64,000 bases of DNA from Vogesella oryzae (GCF_902829295.1 NZ_CADEPL010000018.1:1-64000), one strand, 5' to 3'; counted from the first letter of the stretch, positions 31,824 to 42,703 are shown. Notes: generated by a model from the letters alone, not told the origin. A program made the numbers and translations.

Positions 31824-32681
31824 ATGGATTTTCACAGCCACCGCTACCAGACCAGCCGCCCGTGGGCAAAACGCATTGCCCAGACCTTTCAGCAAACCAG
31901 CAGCCTGCCACAAGCCTGCAGCGAGGCTGCCGCTATCGTTCAACGCGAACTGGAACAAGCGGCAACACTGCATCGACTGAATGACACCCAGCGGGAAACG
32001 GAATTCGTGCTGGCCGAGGCTTATGGTCAATTTGTCCGCGACGGCCGCCGTCTTTACGCACTGGCACCTACACTGCAGACGGCACTGGCGCACACCCGCG
32101 CCCCCGTCGCCCTGCCGTCACACCCGAGCCTGCCAACCGGCACTTTCATGTTGCAACTGCAACATGACGAGCAGCATTCGGCAGCATTTGTCACCCACGA
32201 CCCTGCCGCCAGAAAAGTGGACATGCTATTGCTGCAACCGGACTTCGCGCCTGCCGACAGCCCCTGGTTCAGCCGCATGGAAGCCGCACTGACGCTGGGC
32301 GTCAGCTATCCGGACTCGGTACAGGTACCGGACACCCCGGCACTGGCCGGCTGGCGCCCATGGCTGCAAGCCGCATTTGGCACACTGGCGCTCCTTACCC
32401 AGCCACGACTGCAACTTGAAAGCAGCTGGCTGCAGGCATTGACCGACACCGACAGCCAACTGCTGCGCAACGGCAGCCAGAAAGAACGGCAGAAATTGCG
32501 AACGGAACAACTGAAGCGCGGCAACCAGGAAGTGTTACTGGCCAGCATAGCCGGCCTGCCGACAAGTTGGCCGCAAACGGTGCGTGCCGGCTACTGGCGC
32601 AGCCAGGCCGGCAAGAGGTCGCCGGCGGAAAAGCTGGTGTGGGTGCCGCCGCGCGCGGATACCGTTACAGAAACTGTGTAA
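31824..32681 (+). CDS. Hypothetical protein
   Basis: 285 residues from ATG 31824 (MDFHSHRYQTSRPWAKRIAQTF). A helical N-terminal half is followed by HPSLPTGTFMLQLQHDEQHSAAFVTHDPAARKVDMLLLQPDF, a probable beta-rich segment, and a basic C-terminus (RNGSQKERQKLRTEQLKRG). It overlaps the convergent response-regulator gene by 17 bases. No family is recognised. Confidence 0.65.
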   Translation: MDFHSHRYQTSRPWAKRIAQTFQQTSSLPQACSEAAAIVQRELEQAATLHRLNDTQRETEFVLAEAYGQFVRDGRRLYALAPTLQTALAHTRAPVALPSHPSLPTGTFMLQLQHDEQHSAAFVTHDPAARKVDMLLLQPDFAPADSPWFSRMEAALTLGVSYPDSVQVPDTPALAGWRPWLQAAFGTLALLTQPRLQLESSWLQALTDTDSQLLRNGSQKERQKLRTEQLKRGNQEVLLASIAGLPTSWPQTVRAGYWRSQAGKRSPAEKLVWVPPRADTVTETV

Positions 32682-33459
32682 CCAGCTGGCGCAGGGTGTC
32701 GATCTCGAACGGTTTGTCGCAAATGGCCGACACCCCCGCCTCTTCTACCGCAGCCAGACGGGCAAAATCCTGCTCGCCGGAGATCATCAACACCGGGCTG
32801 GCCATGTTTACCGGATGGCTGCGGATGTATTCGATCAGCGCCTTGCCGTCCATCTCCGGCATGTTGTAGTCGGTAAGAATCAGATCAAAGCGCTGTGCGT
32901 CCAGCAACGGCACGGCCTCGGCGCCATTACCAGCCTCGCTGATGTGCTCGAAACCCATACGTTCCAGCACCGAACGCAGGTAGTGACGCGAGGTAACGCT
33001 ATCGTCCACCAGCAGCACCTGACGGGCATCGAGATCCAGGCCTTCCAGACTGGAACGCAGCTCTTCCGCATTCAGGTAGTCCAATGCAGAGCACAAGCCG
33101 CGATCCAGCTGCGCCAGCGTAAACGGCTTGGGCAGGATCGCCATGGCGCCAGCCTGACGGATGGTGTCCAGCTGCTGCGGGCGTGTCTCGCTGGAAATCA
33201 GCACAAACGGCATTTCCCGCAAATCATCGTCGCCACGCATGGCCACCACCAGGTCAGCCCCGGTCATGTCCGGCAGGTACATCGCGCTCACCACAATATC
33301 CGGGCGCGGAAACGCCCGCATGCTCGCCAGCGCCGATGCACCATCGGTACAGACAATCACCTTGTCGATACCCAGCTGCTGCAGCGAGCCCTGGATGATG
33401 GTGCCTTGCGGCCGGGATGGCTCGACCAGGCAAACGGTCAGATGGTGCAGATCAAACAT
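32665..33459 (-). CDS. Double-receiver response regulator
   Basis: 264 residues from ATG 33459. Two CheY-like receiver domains (about 5-125 and 145-264) and no output domain. In the second, FDLILTDYNMPEMDG carries the phospho-acceptor Asp197 with VDD upstream. In the first, the aligned residue is Ala59 (PDIVVSAMYLPDMTG), so it cannot be phosphorylated in the usual way, although PKPF with its Lys remains. Probably a signalling hub for chemotaxis or motility proteins; the partner kinase is not adjacent. Confidence 0.85.
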   Translation of the reverse strand: MFDLHHLTVCLVEPSRPQGTIIQGSLQQLGIDKVIVCTDGASALASMRAFPRPDIVVSAMYLPDMTGADLVVAMRGDDDLREMPFVLISSETRPQQLDTIRQAGAMAILPKPFTLAQLDRGLCSALDYLNAEELRSSLEGLDLDARQVLLVDDSVTSRHYLRSVLERMGFEHISEAGNGAEAVPLLDAQRFDLILTDYNMPEMDGKALIEYIRSHPVNMASPVLMISGEQDFARLAAVEEAGVSAICDKPFEIDTLRQLVTQFL

Positions 33460-33575
33460 TGTGTCGATTCCCGAATCTATGCTGCCCGCCAGCATAACCA
33501 CAAAGCCGAAGGCAGCTAAGCCAATACCCGCCAAACACGCATTTATTAATAAGCTGCTACTTAACAGTGCAGCAT

Positions 33576-34460
33576 TTACACCACCGCTGCCTGTTGCTCC
33601 AGCCACTGGCAGAAAGCGTGAATAGCACCATCGTCCAGCGCCGCACGCGGCGCGATCCAGCAATAATCCCGCACCGGCACCACCGGCGCCGCCAGCGGCG
33701 CCAGCAGCTTGCCGCTATCGATTGCCTGCCGCGCCATTGGCAATGGCCCCAGCACCACGCCCACCCCGTCAATTGCCGCCTGCAGCGCCAGCGAGAAGCG
33801 ATCGAAATGCAGGCTGCTGGCCGGCTTCAGGTCCGGCACGCCAGCCAGGGTAAACCAGCGCTGCCAGGCGGTCGGGCGGGTATCGGCATACAGCAGGGTA
33901 TGCCGGGCCAGATCGGCGGCACTATGTATCGGGTTGGCCGCAAGCAACGCCGGACTGCACAGCGGCAGCTCCCACTCCTTCATGAACGGCTTGGCAATAT
34001 GGCCGGGCCAGTCACCCGGACCACGGCGGATGGCGATGTCGAACGGCGCCTCCAACCGGCTGATGTCGCGATCGGACGTCACCAGATGCAAATCGATATC
34101 CGGGTATTGCTCGCGGAACCCAGCCAACCGCGGCAGTAACCAGAACATCGCCAGCGTCGGCGTAGAGTTGATCGACAAGCGGCGCTGGCGATCCGGCTGC
34201 AGCAGTTGCGAAGTGGCGTTAGCGATCAGATCCAGGCCATCCTGAATCTGCACCAGATAGCGCCAACCGGTCTCGGTCAGCTTGACGCGGCCGCTGGCGC
34301 GCTCGAACAAGGGCACATCCAGCCATTCTTCCAGCTGCTTGATCTGCTTGCTCACAGCACCATGGGTTACGTGCAGCTCGTTGGCCGCAGCAGAAAAGCT
34401 TTCCAGCCTTGCTGCCGCCTCGAAAATACGCAATGCGTTGAGTGGAGGATATGTGCTCAT
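33576..34460 (-). CDS. LysR-family regulator, GcvA-like
   Basis: 294 residues. The N-terminal winged helix (LNALRIFEAAARLESFSAAANELHVTHGAVSKQIKQLE) matches GcvA-type LysR proteins, followed by a periplasmic-binding-protein-like effector domain (IDLHLVTSDRDISRLEAPFDIAIRRGPGDW). Divergent from acnB across 177 bases. It may regulate itself and perhaps acnB; no binding site is defined. Confidence 0.85.
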   Translation of the reverse strand: MSTYPPLNALRIFEAAARLESFSAAANELHVTHGAVSKQIKQLEEWLDVPLFERASGRVKLTETGWRYLVQIQDGLDLIANATSQLLQPDRQRRLSINSTPTLAMFWLLPRLAGFREQYPDIDLHLVTSDRDISRLEAPFDIAIRRGPGDWPGHIAKPFMKEWELPLCSPALLAANPIHSAADLARHTLLYADTRPTAWQRWFTLAGVPDLKPASSLHFDRFSLALQAAIDGVGVVLGPLPMARQAIDSGKLLAPLAAPVVPVRDYCWIAPRAALDDGAIHAFCQWLEQQAAVV

Positions 34461-34637
34461 ATTGTGATTTTAACTCACAGCCCGTGTTTCGATTACTCGT
34501 TTGTGCTCGGCAATGCTTGCGCGTAATCTTCTTGTAGTCACCACCGGGTAGAACCATAGCGTCCCCGGGTGGCTGTCGCAGACACCCCGCTGCCGACAGA
34601 CTTGTTGCAAACAACCCAAGCACAAAGGTCCCGAGCC

Positions 34638-37229
34638 ATGCTACAAGCTTACCGCCAACACGTTGCAGAGCGCGCCGCACTGGGCATTCCGCCGCTGCCG
34701 CTGAACGCCAAACAGGTTGAAGAACTGGTTGAACTCCTGAAGTCCCCGCCGGCTGGCGAAGAGGAGACCCTGGTTGAGCTGATTACCCACCGTGTTCCGC
34801 CGGGCGTGGACGATGCCGCCAAGGTGAAGGCTTCCTTCCTGGCCGCCGTGGCCGAAGGCAGCGTGAAGTCGCCGCTGATCTCCCGCGCCAAGGCTACCGA
34901 ACTGCTGGGCACCATGCTGGGCGGTTACAACGTCAAGCCGCTGATCGACCTGCTGGCCGACGCCGAAGTGGGCACCGTGGCAGCCGAAGGCCTGAAAAAG
35001 ACCCTGCTGGTATTCGATTTCTTCCACGACGTGCAAGTGCTGGCCGAAGGCGGCAACGCTAATGCCAAGGCCGTACTACAGAGCTGGGCCAATGCCGAAT
35101 GGTTCACCAGCCGTCCCGAAGTGGCCCAGAAAATCACCGTGACCGTCTTCAAGGTACCGGGCGAAACCAATACCGATGACCTGTCGCCGGCCCCGGATGC
35201 CTGGTCGCGCCCGGACATCCCGCTGCACTACCTGGCCATGCTGAAGAACACCCGCCCCGACGCGGCCTTCAAGCCGGAAGAAGACGGCAAGCGCGGTCCG
35301 ATGCAGTTCATCGAAGACCTGAAGAAAAAAGGCAACCTGGTAGCCTACGTTGGCGACGTGGTCGGCACCGGCTCTTCCCGCAAGTCTGCCACCAACTCGG
35401 TAGTATGGGCCACCGGCCAGGACATCCCGTTCGTGCCGAACAAGCGCTTCGGCGGCGTGACCCTGGGCGGCAAGATCGCGCCGATTTTCTTCAACACCCA
35501 GGAAGACTCCGGCTCGCTGCCGATCGAGGTTGACGTTTCCAAGCTGGAAATGGGCGACGTGATCGACATCTACCCGTACGAAGGCAAGATCGAGAAAGAC
35601 GGCCAACTGGTTGAAAAATTCAGCCTGAAGTCCGACGTACTGCTGGATGAAGTCCGCGCCGGCGGCCGTATCAACCTGATCATCGGCCGTGGCCTGACCG
35701 CCAAGGCACGCGAAGCACTGGGCCTGCCCGCCTCCACCGAATTCCGCCTGCCGAAAGACCCGGCCGACAGCGGCAAGGGCTTCTCGCTGGCACAGAAGAT
35801 GGTTGGCCGCGCCTGTGGCCTGCCGGAAGGCAAAGGCGTCCGTCCGGGCACCTACTGTGAACCGCGCATGACCACCGTTGGCTCGCAGGACACCACCGGC
35901 CCGATGACCCGCGACGAGCTGAAAGACCTGGCTTGCCTCGGCTTCTCCGCCGACCTGGTAATGCAGTCCTTCTGCCATACCGCCGCCTACCCGAAACCGG
36001 TAGACGTAAAAACCCACAAAGAGCTGCCGGCTTTCATCAGCAACCGTGGCGGCGTAGCCCTGCGTCCGGGCGATGGCGTGATCCACAGCTGGCTGAACCG
36101 CCTGCTGCTGCCGGATACCGTCGGCACCGGCGGTGACTCCCACACCCGTTTCCCGATCGGCATTTCCTTCCCGGCCGGCTCCGGTCTGGTGGCTTTTGCT
36201 GCCGCCACGGGTGTAATGCCGCTGGACATGCCGGAATCGGTACTGGTGCGCTTCAAAGGCCAACTGCAGCCGGGCATCACCCTGCGCGATCTGGTTAACG
36301 CCATTCCGCTGTACGCCATCAAGCAGGGTCTGTTGACCGTAGCCAAAGCCGGCAAGAAGAACATCTTCTCCGGCAAGGTTCTGGAAATCGAAGGTCTGCC
36401 AGACCTGAAAGTCGAACAGGCTTTCGAACTGTCCGACGCCTCCGCCGAACGTTCCGCTGCCGGCTGCACCGTGCACCTGAACAAGGCACCGATCGTCGAA
36501 TACATGCGCTCCAACATCACCCTGATGAAGACCATGATCGCCGACGGCTATGCCGATGCCCGCACCCTGGAGCGCCGCATCAAGAAGATGGAAGAGTGGA
36601 TCGCCAATGGCGAACTGCTCAAGGCCGATGCCGACGCCGAATACGCCGCCGTGATCGAAATCGATCTGGCCGACGTGAAAGAGCCGATCGTGGCCTGCCC
36701 GAACGACCCGGATGACGTGAAGTTCATGTCCGAAGTGGCCGGCACCCCGATCGACGAAGTGTTCATCGGCTCCTGCATGACCAACATCGGCCACTTCCGC
36801 GCCGCATCCAAGCTGCTGGAAGGCAAGCGCGACCTGCCGGTAAAACTGTGGCTGGCACCGCCGACCAAGATGGATGCCCAGCAACTGACCGACGAAGGCC
36901 ACTACGGCGTGTTCGGCATGGCCGGCGCCCGCACTGAAATGCCGGGCTGCTCGCTGTGCATGGGCAACCAGGCGCAGGTACGCGAAGGCGCGACCGTCAT
37001 GTCCACCTCCACCCGTAACTTCCCGAACCGTCTGGGCAAGAACACCAACGTGTTCCTGGGCTCGGCCGAACTGGCCGCCATCTGCTCCAAGCTGGGCAAG
37101 ATTCCGACCGTGGAAGAGTACAAGGCCAACATCGGCATCATTAACGAGAAAGGCGCCGAAGTTTACAAGTACCTGAACTTTGACCAGATCAAGGACTACC
37201 AGGACATCGCCGACACCGTAAAGGTGTAA
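34638..37229 (+). CDS. acnB: Bifunctional aconitate hydratase 2
   Basis: 863 residues from ATG 34638 ([20 protein letters not shown]), the usual AcnB N-terminus. An open frame extends 69 bases further up but is not conserved-looking. N-terminal HEAT-like domain (1-160), swivelling domain (~165-385), then the catalytic domains. Iron-sulphur cysteines are in [21 protein letters not shown] and GCSLCMGN. Isomerises citrate to isocitrate and handles 2-methylaconitate. A strong terminator follows. Confidence 0.95.
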   Translation: MLQAYRQHVAERAALGIPPLPLNAKQVEELVELLKSPPAGEEETLVELITHRVPPGVDDAAKVKASFLAAVAEGSVKSPLISRAKATELLGTMLGGYNVKPLIDLLADAEVGTVAAEGLKKTLLVFDFFHDVQVLAEGGNANAKAVLQSWANAEWFTSRPEVAQKITVTVFKVPGETNTDDLSPAPDAWSRPDIPLHYLAMLKNTRPDAAFKPEEDGKRGPMQFIEDLKKKGNLVAYVGDVVGTGSSRKSATNSVVWATGQDIPFVPNKRFGGVTLGGKIAPIFFNTQEDSGSLPIEVDVSKLEMGDVIDIYPYEGKIEKDGQLVEKFSLKSDVLLDEVRAGGRINLIIGRGLTAKAREALGLPASTEFRLPKDPADSGKGFSLAQKMVGRACGLPEGKGVRPGTYCEPRMTTVGSQDTTGPMTRDELKDLACLGFSADLVMQSFCHTAAYPKPVDVKTHKELPAFISNRGGVALRPGDGVIHSWLNRLLLPDTVGTGGDSHTRFPIGISFPAGSGLVAFAAATGVMPLDMPESVLVRFKGQLQPGITLRDLVNAIPLYAIKQGLLTVAKAGKKNIFSGKVLEIEGLPDLKVEQAFELSDASAERSAAGCTVHLNKAPIVEYMRSNITLMKTMIADGYADARTLERRIKKMEEWIANGELLKADADAEYAAVIEIDLADVKEPIVACPNDPDDVKFMSEVAGTPIDEVFIGSCMTNIGHFRAASKLLEGKRDLPVKLWLAPPTKMDAQQLTDEGHYGVFGMAGARTEMPGCSLCMGNQAQVREGATVMSTSTRNFPNRLGKNTNVFLGSAELAAICSKLGKIPTVEEYKANIGIINEKGAEVYKYLNFDQIKDYQDIADTVKV

Positions 37230-37247
37230 GCGAGTAACGCCAACACA

Positions 37248-37276
37248 AACGCCGCAGAATTCTGCGGCGTTTTTTT
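37248..37276 (+). terminator. Terminator of acnB
   Basis: AACGCCGCAGAATTCTGCGGCGTT, a perfect palindrome, then six further T. A GTTGGCCGCA word (reverse) follows at 37278-37287. Confidence 0.9.
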
Positions 37277-37298
37277 ATGCGGCCAACCCCGGTGGCAA

Positions 37299-38996
37299 CT
37301 ACCCGCGCCGCCCCGACGGCCTTTTCTGCTGGTACATGCAGCCATCGGCAAACCGCAGCAAGGCACCGGCATCGCCGCCATCCTGCGGATAGCTTGCCAC
37401 ACCGATACTGGCCGACACCCGGTAATGCTGTCGCCCGTCACGCACCGGCCGCTCGATTTGCGCCAGCACCTCCTGCTGCAACATATTCAAGCTGCGCCCG
37501 GGCGCCATGCCCGGCAACAGTAGTACAAACTCGTTGCCCCCCACCCGCGCCACGGTATCGGCACTGCGCAGCAGGCGCTGCAGGCGATCGGCAATCGCCA
37601 TCAGCACCTTGTCGCCGGCATCATGACCGTAGTGATCGTTGACCTGCTTGAAGTGATCCAGGTCGACAAACAGCAGACTGAACGACTGCTGCAGTCGCTC
37701 GCAGCGGCGGATTTCCTGCTCCAGCCGGTCGAACAGCAGCGCCCGGTTGACGCAGCCGGTCAAGCCATCATGCGATGCCTGATACAGGATCAGCTGTTGC
37801 GCCTCCTTGGCTTCGGTGACATCCATCAGCACCCCGAACAACAACGGGCCACTATCGCGTTCCACCAGCTGTGCGCGCAGCGATAGCCAGCGGATGCTGC
37901 CATCGCGCTGCCGCTGGCGGATTTCCTGCTGCAGTTCACCACTCTCGTACAGACAGCCCGCAAACGCCTTGCGCCAACGCTGGCGATCTTCCACCGCCAT
38001 CCGCCGCTCCACCTCGCTCAACGGCAGGTGCTGTCGCCCCAGATCCAGCAGCGCACATGCCTCGGCCGACAAAGTTACCCAGCCACTGTGCGGCGAGTAG
38101 CTCCAGTGCCCCAGGCGGGCCACCTGCCCCGCCAGCCGCAGCCAGTCCAGTTGTTCTTCCAGGATGCGGTAAGACAGCGATAGTTCGTCTGCGGCCAACT
38201 TGCGTTCCAGCACTGCCCCGACCCAACGGGCCAGATGGCGCACAAACTGGGCATCCGCTTCGGTAAACAGGGCATGCGCCGACAAACTGCAGAACGCCAG
38301 CGTCCCGTAACACTGCCCGTCGACCTCCAGCGGCACGCCGATATAGCTGCGGATACCGGTTTGCCGGTAACACGCACCTGTGGCCAAGGTACTTTCCTGC
38401 ACATCGTGCAGCGCCAGCAAAGCGCTGCCCTGCAACGTCTGCTGGCAATAAGTCAATTCCAGCGGCAGCAACATGCCGTGATCGAACGATGGCGACGGGC
38501 TATGTGCGATCACTTCCAGCTGGTCACCATTGCGGCGCAATACCAGCCCGGCCTGCATACCCAGCGTTGCCGCTGCCTGCGCCAGCGCAAGGTCCAGCCG
38601 CCGCACATAGTCCTTTTCCGCGAGACTGGACAGTGCCGACAACACCGACAGGTTCCGCTCCCGCTGCTGGCGTTCGCGCTCCTGTTGCAGTAGCGGCGTC
38701 ATGTCCAGCAAGCGGCAAAGCCGCACTCCATGCAGCAGCGGCTGCAACTGCACGCCCAGCGTCAATTCGTCCAGCTGCAACTGCGCCAGATCGAGCAAGT
38801 CGCACCAGTCGCGCAGCACTGGCGCATGCGTTAGGGGTGGCAATAGCTGCCCCGGCGCCAGCGCGTCGCCCAAAAGCAAACTGGCCGGTGGGTTGCGATG
38901 GCGAATCACACCATGCGCATCCAGCACCAGCCAGCATTGTTCCGTCTGATCCAGGCCTGCCAGCAAGCCGTCATCTACATGAAACCGCATAGCCAT
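37299..38996 (-). CDS. Diguanylate cyclase with PAS and GAF sensors
   Basis: 565 residues. N-terminal PAS-like domain (~10-105), GAF domain (~135-265, YIGVPLEVDGQCYGTLAFCS), a second PAS with PAC segment (~290-395), and a GGDEF domain (~405-565). The active site is GGNEF, an accepted variant of GGDEF. RSAD five residues before it is an intact inhibitory c-di-GMP site. It makes c-di-GMP in the cytoplasm; no membrane span is seen. Stand-alone gene convergent to acnB. Confidence 0.9.
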   Translation of the reverse strand: MAMRFHVDDGLLAGLDQTEQCWLVLDAHGVIRHRNPPASLLLGDALAPGQLLPPLTHAPVLRDWCDLLDLAQLQLDELTLGVQLQPLLHGVRLCRLLDMTPLLQQERERQQRERNLSVLSALSSLAEKDYVRRLDLALAQAAATLGMQAGLVLRRNGDQLEVIAHSPSPSFDHGMLLPLELTYCQQTLQGSALLALHDVQESTLATGACYRQTGIRSYIGVPLEVDGQCYGTLAFCSLSAHALFTEADAQFVRHLARWVGAVLERKLAADELSLSYRILEEQLDWLRLAGQVARLGHWSYSPHSGWVTLSAEACALLDLGRQHLPLSEVERRMAVEDRQRWRKAFAGCLYESGELQQEIRQRQRDGSIRWLSLRAQLVERDSGPLLFGVLMDVTEAKEAQQLILYQASHDGLTGCVNRALLFDRLEQEIRRCERLQQSFSLLFVDLDHFKQVNDHYGHDAGDKVLMAIADRLQRLLRSADTVARVGGNEFVLLLPGMAPGRSLNMLQQEVLAQIERPVRDGRQHYRVSASIGVASYPQDGGDAGALLRFADGCMYQQKRPSGRRG

Positions 38997-39054
38997 TGCC
39001 GCTCGAAATTTTGCCCCATGCTACGCAGACAAAAGCGGCAAAACAATGCTTATT

Positions 39055-39543
39055 TCATAGAAATGGCAGCAACTTCAACAGCAGTGTGGCAAAGATGCCA
39101 GCCACCACATCGTCCAGCATCACGCCGAAACCGCCGTGCACATGAGCATCCAGCCAGCGGATCGGCCACGGCTTGATGATGTCGAAAAAGCGGAACGCCA
39201 CAAATGCGGCCAACCATGCCAGCGGCGTAGCCGGCACAAAAGCCAGCACCAGCAGCATGGCGACGATTTCGTCCCACACGATATGGCCACTATCCGCCAC
39301 CCCCAGGTTGCGCCCGGTTATATCGCAGACCTGCACGCCAAGCAGAAACAACGGCAATGCCAGCGCCGCGAACCACAAGCCACCCAGCCCGAGAAGCTGC
39401 AGCCCCCAGGCCAGCGGTAATGCGGCCAACGTCCCCCAGGTACCGGGAGCCGGCGTAATCAGGCCGCTGCCGAAACCCAGCGCCAGAAAATGCGCCGGCC
39501 TGGCCAGCAGGAAACGACAGTCCGGTCTAGTTGAAGTGGTCAT
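39055..39543 (-). CDS. pgpA: Phosphatidylglycerophosphatase A
   Basis: 162 residues from ATG 39543. GFGSGLITPAPGTWGTLAALPLAW, VWDEIVAMLL and FFDIIKPWPIRWLD...HGGFGVMLDDVVAG are the conserved PgpA blocks with acidic metal ligands; three to four membrane spans. It dephosphorylates PGP to phosphatidylglycerol. Its start overlaps the end of thiL by 17 bases, the common thiL-pgpA arrangement. Confidence 0.95.
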   Translation of the reverse strand: MTTSTRPDCRFLLARPAHFLALGFGSGLITPAPGTWGTLAALPLAWGLQLLGLGGLWFAALALPLFLLGVQVCDITGRNLGVADSGHIVWDEIVAMLLVLAFVPATPLAWLAAFVAFRFFDIIKPWPIRWLDAHVHGGFGVMLDDVVAGIFATLLLKLLPFL

Positions 39544-40474
39544 AGCCCAGCCTTTCAAGTTGCACCTGACCGCCATCGGCAGCCAACAAGCTCAAGCCGG
39601 GTGCGGTAGTGATGCGGCCAACCTTGTGGACGCCGACACCGGCCACCACCGCTGCGGCCTCGACCTCGGCAGCCCGTTCCGGCGCCGCCGTGAAGCACAG
39701 CTCGTAGTCGTCGCCGCCGGCCGCAATGCAGGACAATAGCGACGCACGGTGCGGCTGCAGTGCCGGGTGCGTAGGCAGCGCATCCAGCCACACCTCGGCA
39801 CCGCAATGCGAACGCGCCAGGATATGACTCAGGTCGGCGGCAAAGCCATCGGATACATCCAGCGCCGCATGGGCAATGCCCAGCAACTGCTGCCCCAGCG
39901 CCACGCGCGGCTGCGGCCGCTCCAGCTGGCACAAGCAATCTGCCGGCAAGGCGATATCCGGCAGCTTGCCCAGCCGCTGCTGCAACGCGGCGGCGGCCAA
40001 CCCCAGCTGGCCCGATACCCAGATATCGTCACCGGCGCGCGCGCCATCACGCCGCAACCCCTGCCCTTGCGGCGTCTCGCCCATGATGGTGACCGACAAG
40101 GTCAGCGGCCCACGGGTGGTATCCCCGCCAACCACGCTGACGCCATGCTCGGCTGCCAGCGCAAAAAAGCCGCGCGCAAACGCCGCCACCCAGTCCTCGT
40201 CCAGCTGCGGCAGCGCCAGCGTCAACAACGCCCAGCGCGGTGTAGCCCCCATCGCCGCCATGTCCGACAAATTGACCGCCAGCGTCTTGTGTCCCAGCGC
40301 TTCCGGATCGACATCGGCAAAAAAGTGACGGCCGGACACCAGCATATCGGCAGAAACATGCAGATCGTGGCCCGCAGTTGGCCGCAGAATCGCCGCATCG
40401 TCACCCACTCCCAGCACGGCCGCCGGGGCACTATGGGTGAAATAGCGGCGGATCAGATCGAATTCGTTCATCAC
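39527..40474 (-). CDS. thiL: Thiamine-monophosphate kinase
   Basis: 315 residues. GVGDDAAIL, VSADMLVSGRHF, VNLSDMAAMGATPRWALL, VVGGDTTRGPL and LDVSDGFAADLSHIL are the ThiL/PurM-type ATP and Mg motifs. It makes thiamine diphosphate from the monophosphate in the cytosol. It lies between nusB and pgpA. Two GTTGGCCGC words lie in the gene on the reverse strand. Confidence 0.95.
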   Translation of the reverse strand: MMNEFDLIRRYFTHSAPAAVLGVGDDAAILRPTAGHDLHVSADMLVSGRHFFADVDPEALGHKTLAVNLSDMAAMGATPRWALLTLALPQLDEDWVAAFARGFFALAAEHGVSVVGGDTTRGPLTLSVTIMGETPQGQGLRRDGARAGDDIWVSGQLGLAAAALQQRLGKLPDIALPADCLCQLERPQPRVALGQQLLGIAHAALDVSDGFAADLSHILARSHCGAEVWLDALPTHPALQPHRASLLSCIAAGGDDYELCFTAAPERAAEVEAAAVVAGVGVHKVGRITTAPGLSLLAADGGQVQLERLGYDHFN

Positions 40475-40520
40475 TACCTCGGACTATCAGACTACCGGTA
40501 CCAGCCCCGGCAGACATGAC

Positions 40521-40540
40521 AAAGCCCGGCATTGCCGGGC
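40521..40540 (-). terminator. Weak terminator between nusB and thiL
   Basis: GCCCGGCAATGCCGGGC with only a short TTTG on the minus strand. It may reduce thiL-pgpA expression relative to nusB. Confidence 0.5.
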
Positions 40541-40588
40541 CCTGTTTAGCCGCGCGATTGTGGCGCGGATTGCGTCGCTTGCGCGGGC

Positions 40589-41038
40589 TTATGCACCCTG
40601 GCGACGGTTACGGATCGCCAGCACTTCGTCGGCGCGCACTTCTGCGGCCAACTTGTCCAGCACACCGTTGACGAACTTGTGACCGTCGGTACCGCCAAAA
40701 GTCTTGGCGATCTCGATCGCCTCGTTGATGATCACCGGGCACGGCGTCTGCGGGTGGGCCGTCAGTTCGAATGCGGCCATCAGCATGATGGCACGTTCCA
40801 CCGGGCTGACCTCGGCGGCGTCGCGCTCGTAGAACGGCACCAGCAGCTTGGACAGATGGGCGGAATCGTTCAGCACGCCGAACAGGATTTCGCGGAACAG
40901 GGCTTCATCCGCTTTCGGGAAGTAGTCGTTCTCGCGCAGATGCTTCTCGATCAGCGAGGCCGGACGGTCGGCATTGAGCTGCCATTCGTAAATGCCCTGT
41001 ACGGCATATTCACGGGCACGGCGACGGGCTGTTTTCAT
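40589..41038 (-). CDS. nusB: Transcription antitermination factor NusB
   Basis: 149 residues. RRRAREYAVQGIYEWQL at the start, then VSPVERAIMLMAAFEL and PVIINEAIEIAKTFGG, are standard NusB blocks. It binds boxA RNA with NusE to support rRNA transcription. It follows ribH in the usual riboflavin cluster order. Confidence 0.95.
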   Translation of the reverse strand: MKTARRRAREYAVQGIYEWQLNADRPASLIEKHLRENDYFPKADEALFREILFGVLNDSAHLSKLLVPFYERDAAEVSPVERAIMLMAAFELTAHPQTPCPVIINEAIEIAKTFGGTDGHKFVNGVLDKLAAEVRADEVLAIRNRRQGA

Positions 41039-41074
41039 TACGGCAATTCCTCGGTAAAGAGCAGGCGCACCCTG

Positions 41075-41542
41075 TCAGGCGCGCAGGGCTTTGTGCAGAT
41101 TCACCATCTCGATCGCCACCTGCGCTGCCTCGCGCCCTTTTACCGACATGCGCACTTCGGCTTGCTCGTCGTTTTCGGTGGTGAGGATGGCGTTGGCGAT
41201 CGGGATGTTGCAATCCAGGCCGACACGGGTAATGCCGGCGCCGGATTCATTGGACACCAGTTCAAAGTGATAGGTCTCGCCGCGGATAACCGCACCCAGC
41301 GCGATCAGTGCATCGAAGGCACCGGACTTGGCCATGGTCTGCAATACCAGCGGTACTTCCAGCGCGCCCGGCACGGTAGCCAGGGTGATATCGCCAGCAT
41401 CCACGCCCAGCTTCACCAGCTCGGCCAGACAGGCATCACGCAGACCGTGGCAGACGTTCTCGTTGAAGCGGCCCATGACCACGCCGATTTTCAGACCCTG
41501 ACCGGAAAAATCGGGGGCGACAGTATTGACCTGATGCAGCAT
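41075..41542 (-). CDS. ribH: 6,7-dimethyl-8-ribityllumazine synthase
   Basis: 155 residues from ATG 41542. [55 protein letters not shown] and [18 protein letters not shown] are the lumazine synthase active-site blocks, including the catalytic His. It condenses the RibB and RibD products in riboflavin synthesis. Confidence 0.95.
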   Translation of the reverse strand: MLHQVNTVAPDFSGQGLKIGVVMGRFNENVCHGLRDACLAELVKLGVDAGDITLATVPGALEVPLVLQTMAKSGAFDALIALGAVIRGETYHFELVSNESGAGITRVGLDCNIPIANAILTTENDEQAEVRMSVKGREAAQVAIEMVNLHKALRA

Positions 41543-41587
41543 GCGACAACTCCTCGCGGCAAAAACCAATCACAAAAGGGGCGTATT

Positions 41588-42703
41588 CTAATCCAAATCG
41601 ATGTGGACGTGTTCCGGCTGTACAAAGCCGGTCACTTCCAGTCCGAAGCCGGTCATCGACGGCAGGTTTACCGGCGAGGCCATCAGCTTCATCTTGCCCA
41701 CCCCCAGCGCACGCAGCATCTGCGCACCGATACCGAAGGTCTTGCTGTCCCAGCGCTGACGCACCGTCGCGTCGACCTTTTCCGGCAACACGCGCGCCAA
41801 GAGGTCGGTGCCGGACTCCGGGCGGTGCAGCAGAATCACCACGCCGCAGCCCTGCTCGGCGATTTCTTCCAGCGCATTGGGCACCGTCCAGCTGTGCTTG
41901 CCGCCCAGCGGGTCCAGCAGATCCATCACCGATAGCGGCTCGTGCACGCGCACCAGCGTGTCGCGCTCGGCATCAGGTTGGCCGCTTACCAGCGCCAGGT
42001 GGGTAGCCTTGGTCAGCACATCCTGGAACACATGCAGCTGGAAAGCACCGAACGGAGTGTCTACCTGGCGCTGACCGACTTCCTCGACAAAGCACTCGGT
42101 ACGGCTGCGGTGGTGGATCAGGTCGGCAATGGTGCCAACCTTCAGGCCATGCTGCTGCGCGAACTCCAGCAATTCCGGCAGGCGCGCCATGGTGCCGTCA
42201 TCGTTCATGATCTCGCAGATCACCGACGCCGGCTCCAGCCCGGCCAGGCGGGACAGGTCGCAACCGGCTTCGGTATGGCCGGCGCGTACCAGCACGCCGC
42301 CCTTCTGCGCTTTCAGCGGGAACACATGACCCGGCTGCACGATGTCGGTCGGCCGGGCATCGCGCGCCACCGCCACCAGCGTGGTATGGGCACGGTCGGC
42401 GGCCGAGATGCCGGTGGTTACGCCCTCGGCGGCTTCGATCGACACCGTGAAATTGGTGCCGAAGCTGGTGCCGTTATTGGTGGCCATCATCGGCAGATTG
42501 AGTTGCTTGCAACGCTCTTCGGTCAGCGTGAGACAGATCAGGCCGCGGCCGTACTTGGCCATGAAGTTGATGGCTTCCGGAGTCACATGCTCGGCCGCCA
42601 TCACCAGATCGCCTTCGTTCTCGCGGTCTTCGGCGTCCATCAGCACCACCATCTTGCCGGCCTTGATGTCGGCGATGATGTCCTGGATCGGGGAGATAGT
42701 CAT
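41588..42703 (-). CDS. ribBA: RibBA: DHBP synthase / GTP cyclohydrolase II
   Basis: 371 residues from ATG 42703 ([19 protein letters not shown]), with GAGG about eight bases upstream. The DHBP synthase domain (1-200) has [17 protein letters not shown] and [16 protein letters not shown]. The GTP cyclohydrolase II-like domain (205-371) lacks the usual zinc Cys triad (expected CL-S-GD-C region reads [12 protein letters not shown]), so its cyclohydrolase activity may be lost. The reading frame continues upstream without a stop for a further 122 codons (see 42704-43069). Confidence 0.85.
   Translation of the reverse strand: MTISPIQDIIADIKAGKMVVLMDAEDRENEGDLVMAAEHVTPEAINFMAKYGRGLICLTLTEERCKQLNLPMMATNNGTSFGTNFTVSIEAAEGVTTGISAADRAHTTLVAVARDARPTDIVQPGHVFPLKAQKGGVLVRAGHTEAGCDLSRLAGLEPASVICEIMNDDGTMARLPELLEFAQQHGLKVGTIADLIHHRSRTECFVEEVGQRQVDTPFGAFQLHVFQDVLTKATHLALVSGQPDAERDTLVRVHEPLSVMDLLDPLGGKHSWTVPNALEEIAEQGCGVVILLHRPESGTDLLARVLPEKVDATVRQRWDSKTFGIGAQMLRALGVGKMKLMASPVNLPSMTGFGLEVTGFVQPEHVHIDLD

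Noticed and set aside
35076-36902. 608-codon open frame antisense to acnB
   Set aside because: Codon-bias shadow of a highly expressed GC-rich gene; AcnB is certain on the other strand.
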